A stretch of 64,000 nt of DNA from Aristolochia californica (lineage: Eukaryota; Streptophyta; Magnoliopsida; Piperales; Aristolochiaceae), in assembly GCA_029961685.1 (NCBI GenBank), contig JARWKL010000011.1:6636501-6700500 (forward strand), written 5' to 3'. Shown here piece by piece: positions 1-11,455 of the stretch; positions within the stretch are counted from its first letter, which is position 1; every line of letters begins with the position of its first letter. The notes beneath the pieces are model-generated. The model was given only the letters and a program-made list of their open reading frames with translations. It made no database searches and was not told where the DNA came from. The translations under genes and the position numbers were made by a program.

Positions 1-2980
1 TACTATCTTATCATCAACCCAAGAGACGTCACATAGGGCACCACCAGATCAACCTCAGCTAGAGACAACATTACATGTATCCTACATATGGAGGATTTAA
101 CACATATACCATGTATTTAGGTATTATACTCAATATAGTGCACCCTAGCAAATAATTATAATTTGATAAATAACTATTCATTTAAACTTTGATCACAATC
201 TTTTGGTCCACATCAATCATCTGAGCATTAGGTTTTGTTTAGTTTTGACTATTAGACATTTTGAAAGGTCAGTTTGACAATTTGATGTCATAGTATCCAA
301 AAAATGACTTTATATTTGTGGTTCTTACATTATTAGAATTTTCATCTATATCTTTTTCTCTCTTTCCAAACAGTATTTAGAACCCACAAGACACTGAGTT
401 TATGTGCTGAAAATCATTACAATATTTAGCTATTTATTTATAACGTGTTATATACCAAAATAAAAGGGTTAGGATTGGGTATAGGATCGACTGAGTTGAC
501 TCAAGATTGATGAACACCAAGTCGGATCCCGATGCCGATTCTCAAAACCTTGAAATATATAACATCACCTCATTTTCTATCTATTTCCTAATTTGCTTAT
601 GAGAACATTAGAGGCAACGAAGATATGGATCTGCCTCATCAAAATGGAACCAATACTGGTATTACAGGCAAATGCTTTATATAAGCTACTAAGATACTTC
701 TTGAAAATAGTTCATATTAATAGTTTGTGAAGTAAAATTACTGCTTTAGGGAGTTTTAGTTAACCAATGTCTGACCTTATTCCATGTAGACTATTTCAGA
801 AGCAACTTTGGATCACTTATTTTTGCCAACTTACACTACTTATAAGCTGAATTGACAGAACAAATGTCAAGCCTTCCTTCCCTTCAATTTTTGCTGACTG
901 CACTTTCATAACAGAGGACACAAAACCATCACAAATTTCCTGCACCCAAAACAAGTGTGTGTCAGATTTGATGTGCCCAGCATTAGTAAGAAAAGGGCTA
1001 GCTTAACATTATGAAATATGAAACAAACCCAGGTGTAGACAACGGGGTAAATGATTTCTGGACCTACATAATGAACTGGCCCATGTTATAGAACATACTG
1101 AACAGTGAGGAGGCACTTCTTCCCTCTGCCTCCCACCTTGTATAAAGAGGAGGATATGTAAGAATGGTAAAATCCACTATAACAGGGAGGCTATGAAAGC
1201 CCCCCCAATGTATATGACCGGCCGTGACAAGACAGTTTTTCTTTTTTTACTTGCAAAAATTAAAAGATGAATACAACCATTTTGTATGACTTGTTTCTTA
1301 GGGTGAATACAACCCTAATTGGAAATACACCAAACATGTCTTATTTAGAATGATGGTTTTCTTTTTACAAAGTTTAAAGCAATAACTAAGTCAATCATAT
1401 ATTGCAACTATAATTTATGTGTAAAGAAATTTTACTTGGAATAGCTAATGATCTAATCAATCTGAATTTCTTTGGTTCTAGATCATAGATTTGTTTTATT
1501 TAATTGTTCTAGATGCTTTGTCCATGTAATGCAGGTGAGTGCTTGTATGCTTGCATACTTATCCAGCACATCATCATTGGGTTCAGGACCTTTGGCTACT
1601 ACCTGATCAAATGGATTAGAGAATTGGGTTCTCTTCACTTTGTGCAGATTGGATGGTAACACCCTTCAAGACCAAGCTTGTGTTTTAATACAAAAGAGAA
1701 CAGAAAACCAGCAAGATTGTCTTCTAATAAACCTTTTAAACTAGAAAGAAGGAAACTTGCCACTTATTTCTCCCATCTGAATTCACAAAGATACATCTTA
1801 GCATTGAGGGCCAGTTAAAAGCCTTTCAATGAAATGCAAGAAACTTGTTTCCATCCATAAATTGATATACAAGCACCATTAGAAAATATGATCATTTTTA
1901 GGGGGAGATCTCCATGCAGGTGATGATAGAAAATTAGCTCAAGAATGTCCCTAGATGATGCAGAGAATATAGCAGGAAAATTCTATGAGAAAGTCGAAAT
2001 TCGAAATATAAATAGATCCATCTGCGATAGGGGGAAGCCCTGATAAAAGAGAGAACGATCTGGTTAACATACAGAAAGGTGCCAAGAAATCTTACTTCTA
2101 GTATCTTCTTTTTTTGGGAAGTCAGTCAGAAAGTCCACACACAGGAAAGGTTCCTCTTTCAAGCAAACACCTTGATTTTTTTTTTTTTTTTTGAAAAACT
2201 TATATTAGGGAAATTCTCTAGTTAGCATGTTTTGTTTTAGTAGATTATTTTTCTTAAGAATCTAAACTTGGTAAGTTCATTTTTAGTAAGTCTCTACCAA
2301 ACTAGTTGCTGGAATTTTCTCCAAGCCTGGTTTACAAAGGCCAAGGTGAACTTTAGTTACCTAGCTATACATATATATTCAGAAAAGGAGCTAGTTATGT
2401 TGAGTAATGCACTTAAGAGTTCAAGGCCATTTTCGTCATTAGAGTATCAAGAGTCTAGTCGTAATTGATTCTGTAATTTCTGAGAACTAGTACATTTTTT
2501 TAATTCAGAATAAGGAAATACAGCAGCGGGAAAGTGAGGGGTATTTTTGATAATGTATTTTATATGAGTAATATAAGGGGGAAAGAGGTCGTGTGAGACA
2601 ACCCTATCTTCTTTACCTCTCTTCTGCTGAAACTATCTCCTCACCGTATCTTCCCTCCTAAACCAACCTAGCCATTAATTTGTACAGTTTAGTCCATGGA
2701 AAGTCTTATGAAAGTTGAAGTTAGCAAATCTATTGCTGAGTTATAATAGGAAACTCAGTTCTAGGATGTCATTATAAATATAGGATTCAAGAGAACTATA
2801 ATTAGTTCTGACATTGAAATTAATAGAACTCCAAAGCACTTCTGGCTCAGTTTTTGTTTTCTTGCTCTCTGCTTTCTTGTTTTGTTTGTTGAAGTCATTC
2901 ATAGTCCAACTCATAGTCCAACTCTAGCTTTTAAGCTGCATCAAAATTGTGTCAGAGGTTGAGTCTGAAGGTTGAGAGAT
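1..2980. other. AT-rich intergenic DNA with no recognisable gene
   Basis: Six-frame reading shows only short open frames without recognisable domains. The stretch has a homopolymer T run near 2176-2192 and scattered AT-rich low-complexity sequence. I see no tRNA, no LTR pair and no convincing exon. Around 1530-1660 there is a CAG/GTGAGT-like context, but the neighbouring frame is short and unlike any family I recognise. It is probably old repeat debris or the flank of a gene outside the window. Confidence 0.4.
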
Positions 2981-2987
2981 TGCTTTG

Positions 2988-3455
2988 ATGGCACCAAATA
3001 GTTGCAGAAGTAGAGGAATAGCGACCCACCAAGCTGCAATCTTATATCCTAATAATGAAATAGCATCTCTAAGAAGACAAGTTGAAGCACTAACACAACA
3101 ACTTGCTGCATAACCATCCAATTTATAAGCCGAAAAGAATGACATTGATGAAGAGTTCCAAAATCCTTTCCATGAACCCGCACGCAGGAGGGAGCCCTAT
3201 GTAGTGAGTCAAGTAGATGCTAAATATGGCTCAAAATTGATATATTAGAATTCAAAAGAGGTTTGGTCACTAAAGAGACCCTCAGTTGGCTTCAAACAGT
3301 CAGGAAGAAGTTCTAGAGAAGAAAGTTCAATTTGTGCCTACAAGGCTGAATGGAAGGGCATGGCAGAACCAACTCATGATTGGCTGCAAAGAGAAAAAGA
3401 AAAAACTATTGATTGGGAAAATATCAACAAAAAACTGCATGATGAATGTTTATCT
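2988..3455 (+). pseudogene. Ty3/gypsy gag remnant
   Basis: An ATG at 2988 opens a frame with the short coiled-coil-like segment LRRQVEALTQQLAA (about 3060-3110), then stops and shifts. Further on, the frame reading VQFVPTRLNGRAW (about 3328-3370) resembles the start of the plant gypsy retrotransposon gag domain, in which V-F-A/T-x-x-L-x-G-x-A-x-x-W is typical. It would encode the capsid of an LTR retrotransposon. Internal stops show it is dead. It is cut at 3456 by the small LTR element that follows. The assignment rests on motif resemblance only, and the product cannot function. Confidence 0.5.
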
Positions 3456-3456
3456 T

Positions 3457-3740
3457 TGTTGAAAAATAAATATGGAAGAATCTTACATTACTCTTTTGGA
3501 AAGGAGTCTCATGGGAGGAAATTCCAGCCAAAAAGGAATTTTATATTATCAAACTTCTACTGTGTTAGAATTTTTTAATTGTTATCTGACTTATCTTTTA
3601 AGAGTTATACTTTTGATGTAACTGGGATATGGTTATTTAAATTTAACTCAGATTCTATGTATTATCTCTACTATAAATAGAGACCATTGTATTCAATATA
3701 TTAAAATATTATTTTCTTCTTTAAAAATTTACCTATAGAG
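3457..3740 (+). repeat. 5' LTR of the small LTR element
   Basis: It aligns by eye with 4314-4599: shared blocks include the start, the segment TATCTTTTAAGAGTTATA, and the TTATTTTCTTCT near the end. The last few bases have diverged, so the right boundary is approximate. Confidence 0.7.
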
Positions 3741-4313
3741 ATAATGTGTTCCTTTTCTTATCTACCATCTATTATTTTATTTTATTTTATTTTTCCCTTT
3801 AGTCTTCTTCTTTCCCAGTACCCATTTGTTTCTTTGGAGTTCACACCATCATACCACACTTTCTTGAGTCGATCTTCTCATTTTATATGGCTGACTTTTT
3901 ATTATGTCCTTAGTGACTTGTTTGCTACCAAGTAATTTTTTCTTACTTGAAAAGTGTTTACAAGGCTGCCTAGTATTGACTTTGCTTGTATCTGTTGTCC
4001 ATCCTTCTTTTTTGCCATTTTTTTTTCTTTTTGAGTTCTACCCTACATGTAGGGTTTTCTAAGACTCACTGTCTTCACTTATGTTCTTATCTATCTGGTT
4101 TGAAGGTGGTTTATTATTTGGAGTGAGATACATGTGTTTTCTTCTTTCATCTAAGTTAGGGCTTTGTAAGCTTTTGCTCCCTTGCTTGAGAGGGAGAACT
4201 AGAGGAATATGTTGGTGTTGGTTGAATAAAGAATTTTTTTAGCAAAAGAAGATTGAAGACCAATAATTTTTTTCTTTGTAAGCTGAAGTTACAAACTCCA
4301 ACTTGAGGGGAAG

Positions 4314-4599
4314 TGTTGAAAAATAAATATGGAAGAGTCTTATATGAATTTCAAGGAAAAAAATCTCAAGGGAAGAAGCTATAACCAAGGAAGAGTTTTA
4401 GTATTATCAGACTTCTACTTTGTAAAAGTTGTTTACTTATTGTAAGACTTATCTTTTAAGAGTTATAGTTTGAGTGTAACTAGAATATGGGTATTTAAAT
4501 TTACCTCAGATTTTATGTATTCTCTATATTATAAACAAATACTCATTGTACTCAATTTTCAAAAATCTATGAATTATTTTCTTCTGCAAAATTTCAACA
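4314..4599 (+). repeat. 3' LTR of the small LTR element
   Basis: It starts TGTTGAA directly after the polypurine tract and ends TTTCAACA. The target duplication ATCTT follows at 4600-4604. Confidence 0.72.
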
Positions 4600-4604
4600 A
4601 TCTT

Positions 4605-4990
4605 ATATTAATGAGCTATAACATTTGCAAACATGTAACTATCTTGCTGAATATTAAAAGCAATCAGTTGCAAAATACATTAGTGGAGAGCAAGGTGCCC
4701 AAGATACTCTCACTTTACACGATATATGTTCTAATAGTACATAGGAAAGCGATTAATGTGAAAAAGCAGCTGGCCCATGGGAAGAAATTTTAAATTAATG
4801 ATTTTCTGAATCTGAAAACAATCAATTGCCAAAAAAATTACAATAATGTGTCCAAGATATTCCCAATTTACACTATGTATGCTCTATTTCTGAAGCACAT
4901 CAAAAAGTAATTATCATGGAGAAGCAACTGGCCTGTGGGAAGCAAATTTCAAATCAGGTCATCACTGTACCCATAAAGTCATTATAGATA
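4605..4990. other. Intergenic, internal imperfect repeat
   Basis: No gene is visible. Two imperfect copies of a block run about 4655-4793 and 4815-4950: a 'gcaatcagttgcaaaatac...' part, a 'ggtgcccaagatactc...' part and a 'gcagctggcccatggg' part each occur twice. They look like a short tandem duplication of AT-rich DNA. Confidence 0.35.
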
Positions 4991-4994
4991 ACGC

Positions 4995-6760
4995 TATGTC
5001 TTCTTGTTAACTTTCAAGAGCCTTCGTACATAATTACCAAGGTCTAAAGAGAAGAAGATGAAGAGAGAACTCTAGCTCATGGGAAAGAAGAGAAAGAGGA
5101 CTCGTGGGAAAGAAAGAGGAGAATGAGAGAATTCTCAAGATGATAATGAAGCTTGATGCTCTAACCCAGCCCTTGAGGCTTTATTTATAGTTGTAAGAAG
5201 GTGATTATAATGACTACAATACCCTTAGGCCTACATCTTCAAAAAGAAAAAGACATAAGACATACACCAACTTGTATAATTTACAACTACATACCATCTC
5301 TTATTGGAAGTCTTCATATTTACTCTTTTGTGTCATTCTACACATGGGTAAAATTTTAATAACCCCCCTCCAACTGGTGCATAGATATCACAAATTTCCA
5401 TCTTCGTACAAGTGTCATGAAGAGTTGTTGTTATTACTATTTTGGTGAAGATATCTGCAAGTTGGTTTCACGAAGGGATGTAGAGCATGGTAATGTCCCC
5501 AACTTGCAGTTTTTTTCTGATAAAATCGCAACCTATTTTGATATTTTTGGTACTTTCACGAAATACTGGGTTTGTTACTATTTGAATTGTTGTTTGATTA
5601 TCACAATGAAGCTACATAGATTTCTTGAATGGTAGACCGGTTCTGATAGCTTGGATTTTATCCATCTCATTCCATTCATTGTCTGGGCCATAGCTCAATA
5701 TTCTGATTCTGCACTGGAACGAGCTACCACTAATTGTTTTTACCTTGCTAAGTGACTAAGTTGCTACCTACCATTGTTCAATAATCAGAAAGGGATTTTT
5801 TGATATCTGGAGAGCATGCCTAGTCTACATCGGTAAACCCTTCTATATTGATATGTCCATGGTTTTTGTATAACAACCCGTCCTAAATTTTTCTTGAGGT
5901 ATCTTAGAATTCTTTCCGATGCCATTCAATATGAGATACAAGGATGATGCATGAATTTACTAACAATACTAACTGCAAAGGAAATGTTTGGCCGAGTTAC
6001 AATAAGGTATATTAATTTTCCAACAAGTCTTTGAAATCTTACCACATCCACCTCATCCCCTTCTTCAATGTGTAATTTTGCATTGGGATCCATAGGTGAA
6101 TCAAGAGGTTTACAACCTAGCATTTTTGTTTCTTCCAACAAGTCTAACACATACTTTCTTTGTGATAAAGTGATGTCATATCTAAATTGCAAAACCTCTA
6201 TGCCAAGGAAATATTTTAGTAATCCTTAGTCTATAATATTTGGCTGAGTTCAGACATTGTTTTCTGAATTTCATATTTATCACTTCTGATTAAGATAATG
6301 TCATCTACATACACAACCATAAGTACTATACCAGATTGAATATGTTTGACAAATACTGAGTGATCACTTTCACATCTTTTGAATTGGAGACCAAGGATCA
6401 CCTCTCTAAACAAATCAAACAATGCTTGAGGGGATTGTTTTAAGCTATCATTAGACTTGAAATTTTTGCATACTTTCTCCCCCTCAACCACAAAACTGGG
6501 TGGTTATAACATGTAAACTTTTTTTTGGAGATCTCCATTTAAAATTTAATATCAACTTAATGAAGGTCGCACTGAAAGTTTGTAGCAAGGGAAATAAGAA
6601 GAACATATACCGAGTTAAGTTTTGCTACCAGTGAAAAAGTTTCTTCATAGTTAACTCCATAGGATTGAGTGCATCCTTTGGCGACAAGTCTTACTTTGAG
6701 ACGGACTATACTTCCATACACATTATGTTTCATAGTAAAAACCACTTACAACCAACAAGC
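4995..6760 (-). mobile_element. Ty1/copia retrotransposon remnant (RT, RNase H, 3' LTR)
   Basis: Read on the minus strand, 6557-6745 carries VRLVAKGCTQSYGVNYEETF and 6231-6491 carries SPQALF and the reverse transcriptase motif VVYVDDIIL. 5926-6192 carries SQRKYVLDLLEETKMLGCKP followed by RLVGKLIYL. A decayed RNase H (G-x-x-D-x-D context) lies at about 5640-5890. A polypurine tract (CCAGTTGGAGGGGGG on the minus strand, about 5364-5378) precedes the presumed 3' LTR, which extends left to about 5000 and has a TATAAATAAAG box near 5180. Several stops and shifts make it defective. The 5' part (gag, protease, integrase) is absent, and the element breaks off near 6760 against gypsy sequence. Confidence 0.8.
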
Positions 6761-7080
6761 TTTTTTCTCTATGGTAAGGAAACGCGCCTCCGCTTTTCGC
6801 CGACTCTCGAAGGCGGAAGCTTAGGAGAAGAGAGAGTGTAGACTCTACTTCTGTTGTGACAAGAAATAACACCCAGGCCATCGTTGTTGGCTACGATAGC
6901 TGAGTGTGATGATGGTCTCGGAGGCAGACGAAGACAACATGTCACCGAACACATTGACCTCGCGTACAATAGAGAACGACCATCCCGATCAAAGCCTCGT
7001 GACCACATCGATACACGCCTAGCACAGTGGCATCACCACGAGCAATACTCAGAAGCTTTGAAGCCCCAATGATGAGCAGG
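6761..7080. other. GC-richer junction segment before the gypsy protease
   Basis: Base composition rises here relative to the flanks. Open frames exist on both strands but no domain is recognisable. From its position just upstream of the gypsy protease it may be the decayed gag end of that element, but this is inference. Confidence 0.3.
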
Positions 7081-8612
7081 AGGTAGGTGGTCCTCATTGA
7101 CAATGCCACCTCCCATAACTTCATCAACACCTCACTATTCCAGGAATTGGGCCTTCAGGTGGTGAGTAGCGAAACCTTCACAGTGATCATGGCACATGGG
7201 TACCGTATAAGAGGCGATGGGCTCTGCACCAACCTCGAAATTGAAATCCAAGGGTTGCGCATCAAGAAACACTTATACTTGTTTACCATGGACAGTGCCA
7301 AGGTAGTGCTCGGAGTGGCATGGCTTCACCTCTTAGGCGACGTCTGTCTAAACTGGAGAAGTCTCTCAGTGACATTCAAACTCAATGGGAGGAAGGTCAA
7401 GTTTCAAAGGGCACCAGCTCTAGCCACGGTTGAGGTATCTCTGAAGGCGATGACAAGAATTGTAGCAAAGGAGGGGCAAGGCTGCTTACTCGAGTATAAT
7501 GGAATTGCAAGGGTGGAAGAGCCCACTATGATAGATGCTACCCAGAAATTGTAGAACTATTCACTGAGTCCGCATGTGTTCGACCCTCCAATAGGGCAAC
7601 CATCGACTCAACCCTATGAACATTCCATTCCCTACAAGCAGACGGCCACCCTCCATGTATTCAACCCTACTAGCACCCATTCTATCAAAAGGCTGAGATA
7701 GAGCGGATCGTAAGGGAGATGCTATCAGCTGGAATCATAATGCCCTGTAGCAGCCCCTTTTTTCAGTCCTATTGTTGGTACGTAAGAAAGACAGGGGATG
7801 GTGTTTCTGTGTCGACTACAAAGCACTCAAAAAAATTTCAATCCTCAACAAGTTTCTCATTCCAACCATAGAGGACTAGTTAAATGAACTAGGAGGAAAG
7901 TGTTTACCAAATGAGACCTCGCGCCTGGCTACCACCAAATCCGGTACCAGCCCCTTTTTTCAGTCCTATTTGTTGGTACGTAAGAAAGACAGGGGATGGT
8001 GTTTTTGTGTCGATTACAGAGCACTCAAAAAAATTACAATCCTCAACAAGTTTTCCATTCCAACCATAGAGGACTAGTTAAATGAACTAGGAGGAAAGTG
8101 TTTACCAAATGAGACCTCACGCCCGACTACCACCAAATCCAGATGAAAGCGGAGGACACTATGAGTTTTTAGTCATGCCTTTCAGCCTCACTAATGCCCC
8201 CTCCACGTTCCAAACCTTGATGAATCAGATCTTTCAGTCGCACCTCCGTAATTTCATCCTTGTTTTCTATGATGATATTTTCATTTATAGTTCTGATTTT
8301 AGCACCCACTTGATCCATTTGCAGTTAACCCTCCAAATACTAGGGGACAATCACCTAGAACTTAACCAAAAAAAGTGTTAATTCAACTATCTAGGTCACT
8401 TAATTCCAGAAAAAGATGTCTTTGTTGACCCTTCTAAAATTGAAGGCATGCTCCAGTTGGAAACCCCACAAGATGCCAAAGGCTTGCAAGGATTTCTTGG
8501 CCTTACAGGTTATTACCATCGCTTTGTGGAAGGTCATGGTAAAGTTTGAAGAACCCCTCACATGGCTACTCAAAAAAGACGCCTTTCAATGGGACGAGGA
8601 AGCACAAGACTG
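7081..8612 (+). pseudogene. Ty3/gypsy chromovirus pol, part 1: protease and reverse transcriptase
   Basis: The frame at 7087-7554 is a retropepsin-like domain: LIDNATSHNFI stands where active elements have LIDxGAT/S, followed by VLGVAWLHLLGDV. The catalytic D-S/T-G triplet is replaced by D-N-A, so protease activity is doubtful. Reverse transcriptase follows at about 7690-8500, with MPFSLTNAPSTFQ and the catalytic YDDIFIYSSD near 8270. In-frame stops and a 197-bp internal duplication break it. The coding resumes at 11028 after LINE insertions. It belongs to one gypsy copy whose later parts lie at 11028-11455 and 12625-13990. Confidence 0.85.
7751..8141 (+). repeat. Tandem direct duplication of about 197 bp inside gypsy RT
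   Basis: 7751-7943 and 7948-8141 are near-identical. Both begin CAGCCCCTTTTTTCAGTCCT and end at the ACCACCAAATCC stretch, with few substitutions and a 1-base indel. The unit covers the RT segment with RKTGDGVF/DY. A single RT should have it once, so this is a post-insertion duplication. Confidence 0.9.
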
Positions 8613-9205
8613 CAATCCTAAAGCTTGGGAAGCTTCTTCTGTCTACCTGCATTGCCCATGTCCCTTGGTGTCTTTGGATTGAATGAAACAACTGATGGTT
8701 CAGCTGTAAGTTCGAAACCGTGGACGAAGTTATTATTCGCACTACCGATCTTGTCTCTTGTTGGCTTCATTCAAGAAAGTAATTCGCTTGTTTAGCTGAT
8801 GTTCCCCTATGTATTAATTGATGCACTGTGGCCCAAATGTCCATCCCCTCCAAGGCCCCTCTCACGCAAGAATGGCAACCTCCCCCCGTTGGTTCCCTTA
8901 AACTCAACTTGATGGAAGTGACTTGGACAATCCGGGGATAGTTGGATTTGAGGGGGTCTTTCATCACTTGAGCAGTACTCCCATCATTACATATGCAGGT
9001 CCCTTAGGCATCTTGTACTCCACTTCTACTAAGCTTCTTGGTCTCCTCCATGGCTTCATAACTTTTCGGGACCACCTCCACGGCCCGTTAATCATTGTCA
9101 TTGGATTGTGTGCCTCCATTGTGTCATTGGGATATCTTCCATGAGATTTTGGATATTTCTTCTGTAATTTGTTGTTCTTGAAATCATGTCCCAAGATCTG
9201 CTAAT
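8613..9205 (+). pseudogene. L1-type LINE fragment, plus strand (zf-RVT end and RNase H)
   Basis: Frames in this stretch read CIAHVPWCLWIE and then QPPPVGSLKLN, followed after a frameshift by the 8923-9144 frame, where GIVGFEGVF is followed by IITYAGPLGI. This is the RNase H domain that plant L1-type LINEs carry after reverse transcriptase and the zinc-binding zf-RVT region (typical core KLNFDGSxxxNPGxxGxGG). The copy ends at 9205 in HVPRSAN-like sequence, where the oppositely oriented LINE begins. It is dead, with stops and shifts. It sits within the gypsy pol coding region, so the LINE landed in the gypsy element. Confidence 0.75.
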
Positions 9206-10990
9206 TCTTTTTTTTTTTATGATGCTGATTTTTATTAAGACAAAAGCTCAAAAGAGCAGTTTACAAAGGGGAAAGCCTTCCCAAACAATGAGAGATTGCT
9301 GAAAAATTCCAAATTTTGCCAATTTATCAACCAAAGAGTTGGTTGATCCAGGAATGAGATTCCAATTACAATGGATAGAAGATACAATGTCAGCAATACT
9401 ATCTGTGATGGGCCAATGGTGTCAAGGGGGGGGGAGCTGTCTTTGGAACACCAACTAATAACTGTCTACGAATCACATTCAATGATTAACTTGCCATGGA
9501 GACGATCCTTGAAGATTTGGAGGCCGAATAGAAGAGCACTAACTTCAGCAGTATTAGAATCGACAATACCCACCAAACCAGCATAAGAAAGAATAGGGTC
9601 TCCATTATGACCTCTGAAAACACCACTTGCTCCAACCGGCCCTGGACAACCAATAGCACTACCATCAAAATTGAATTTAATGCAGTCGCAAGGGGGACGA
9701 TCCCAGATGGCCATACTTGGAGTTCAGAAGGGGCCAGACACATGGGCGATCAAATTCCAATTTTTCCGAAGGGAAACACCCAATAGAGCCACAAATTCCT
9801 TCCTTATATGAAACCAGCTCGAGATGAGGCCAAAGGCATGAGAAGTCGTGTAGTCCGGGGTGCAAGCTTTTATGTTGAATCTCTGGTTATTTCGCTCGAG
9901 CCAAATGCACCTTGGAACATGCGCAAGACAGGCTGAAATTTTTAACTTGCCCAGCCAAGGAAGGTGAATCCTTCTAACCATCTCAAAGATGCCCGAAGAG
10001 GTCCTGATGTAGCCCCACTTGGAGCCCAATCTTCTGAAAAATTATCATCCAGACTAGCCATGAAAATCCACAGTGTAAGAGGACATGCTGGACTATCTCA
10101 TCGCACTCACCACAAAGGGGGCAAGAAAGATCAGGGGCGGTGAAGCCTCTTCTATGAGGTTGTCAGAAGTAAGAATCTGTTCTCCGATGGCCGACCACAC
10201 GAAAATTTTGATTTTGCATGGCACTGAGAGTTTCCAAGCCAAATTTGCCTTGTGCTCATGTATACTGTAGTCTTGCTTTGTGATATGAGAGTAAGCAGAA
10301 GTAACAGTGAATCGACCATTAATGCAGGGCTTCCAAATCAGCTTATCAACTGAATGCTCCCGGATAATAGAATTGCTGAGTCTGGTAAGGAGAGAACAAA
10401 AAACTGACGATTCCTCATCATTTAATCCCCGGTGGAACGGGAGACTCCACCACTGATCTCTCCATGAATCAGCCACAGAGCAAGAGAGGTCTCTAGCCAT
10501 CCATGCAGCCCTAAGAAGTCCTCTGAGAGGGATCGGGGGCCACACCATTCATCCGATCAAAAGAGTAGGGTCCTTCCATTGCCCGTGTGAAACAAGGTAG
10601 CATCTCTGAATACTGGAAGGAGCTTAAAAGTTGATTTCCATATCGGGGATAGAAGGCGAGCGACGCCACCCTCTCTCTACAAGGCACCCGAAAACTGAAG
10701 GTAAAATTTAACCATATTCCTCCATAAACTGTTATGCTTGTTGTTGAAGTTCCAAATTCATTTGAGCATAAGAGCTTTGTTCATTTCCTTCGTAGGCCGG
10801 ATGCCTAATCGTCCCTATTATGAGGCATGCAAATATCCTTCCAACTAACCAAATGGTATCTGAAGGTGTCTTCTGATCCTCTCCAAAGAAATCGCCAACG
10901 GATGGCATCAATTTTGGAGCATACGGAAGCGCTCAACATGGTGCCTCCCTCCAATCCCTGGTTGTAAAGGGAGGGCCCCACTAATTTTTA
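9206..10990 (-). pseudogene. L1-type LINE, minus strand, 5'-truncated, with poly(A) end
   Basis: The T run at about 9207-9218 is the minus-strand poly(A) tail. Going 5' to 3' on the minus strand: RT-end sequence with RWRFLWRG-like motif (about 10890), the zf-RVT domain at 10093-10548 (DKLIWKPCINGRFTVTSAYS, WKLSVPCKIKIFVW), more zf-RVT tail at 9724-10029 (IWLERNNQRF), and the RNase H core CIKFNFDGSAIGCPGPVGAS at 9466-9714. Plant L1 ORF2 is usually over 1,200 residues, so endonuclease and most RT are missing, as expected for 5' truncation. Frames are broken. The sequence from about 9960 to 10990 recurs at 23280-24345. Confidence 0.85.
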
Positions 10991-11027
10991 ATTCCTTTTG
11001 CTGAAATATAAGCACACTTCTTCAAAA

Positions 11028-11455
11028 AAAGAAGCAGTGTTTGACCGCTTAAAAAAAGTAATGACCACCGCCCCTATGCTAGTCATACTGGATTTCTCCA
11101 ACATTTTTACTCTCGAGACCGACATCTCAAGGAAAGGCATCAGAGCCGTACTCATGCAAGAAGGGAGACCCATCACATACTTAAGCCAATCATTGTCAAA
11201 TAGAGCACGATTAAAATCAGTCTATGAGAGGGAGCTCATGGCTTGGTGTTAGCCGTCCAAAAATGGAGACACTGCCTCATGGGGTGGCACTTCATCATCA
11301 AAGCGGATCAACGAAGTTTGCGTTCCTTATGGACCAACGTTTGGTGGCGGAAGAACAGCAAAAGTGGGTAACCAAACTCATGGGTTTTGACTTCGAAATT
11401 CAATACAAGCCTGCCCGTGATAACACAGTGGCTGATGCAAAATCCTGTAAATCTT
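11028..11455 (+). pseudogene. Ty3/gypsy pol, part 2: RT end and RNase H
   Basis: The frame starting near 11028 reads EAVFDRLKKVMTTAPML, then the RNase H-like ETDISRKGIRAVLMQEGRPI (about 11116-11175) and YLSQSLSNRARLKSVYEREL. The next frame has WVTKLMGFDFEIQYKPARDN. This is the gypsy RNase H (family pattern ETDASxxGIGAVLxQ) and the connection to integrase. It continues part 1 (ends 8612) and goes on in part 3 (12625). A LINE cuts it at 11455, right after the VADAKS sequence. The parallel copy at 24370-24800 is uninterrupted here. Confidence 0.85.

Larger units (their letters stand above)
3457..4599 (+). mobile_element. Small non-autonomous LTR element (TRIM/LARD type) with target-site duplication
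   Basis: Two direct repeats beginning TGTTGAAAAATAAATATGGA enclose about 570 bp without coding capacity. The left LTR runs from 3457 to about 3740, the right LTR from 4314 to 4599. The right LTR ends in TTTCAACA and is preceded by a polypurine tract (TTGAGGGGAAG, 4303-4313), so the element reads on the plus strand. The 5-bp duplication ATCTT flanks it at 3452-3456 and 4600-4604. The ORFs inside it do not resemble gag or pol. The LTRs differ at many sites, so the insertion is not young. It must have moved with enzymes supplied by another retrotransposon. Related internal and polypurine-tract sequence recurs near 57.4 kb. Confidence 0.75.

Noticed and set aside
6769..7130. Overlapping open frames on both strands of the GC-rich junction
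   Set aside because: No domain, no conserved motif and no splice context. They arise from base composition beside the gypsy protease.
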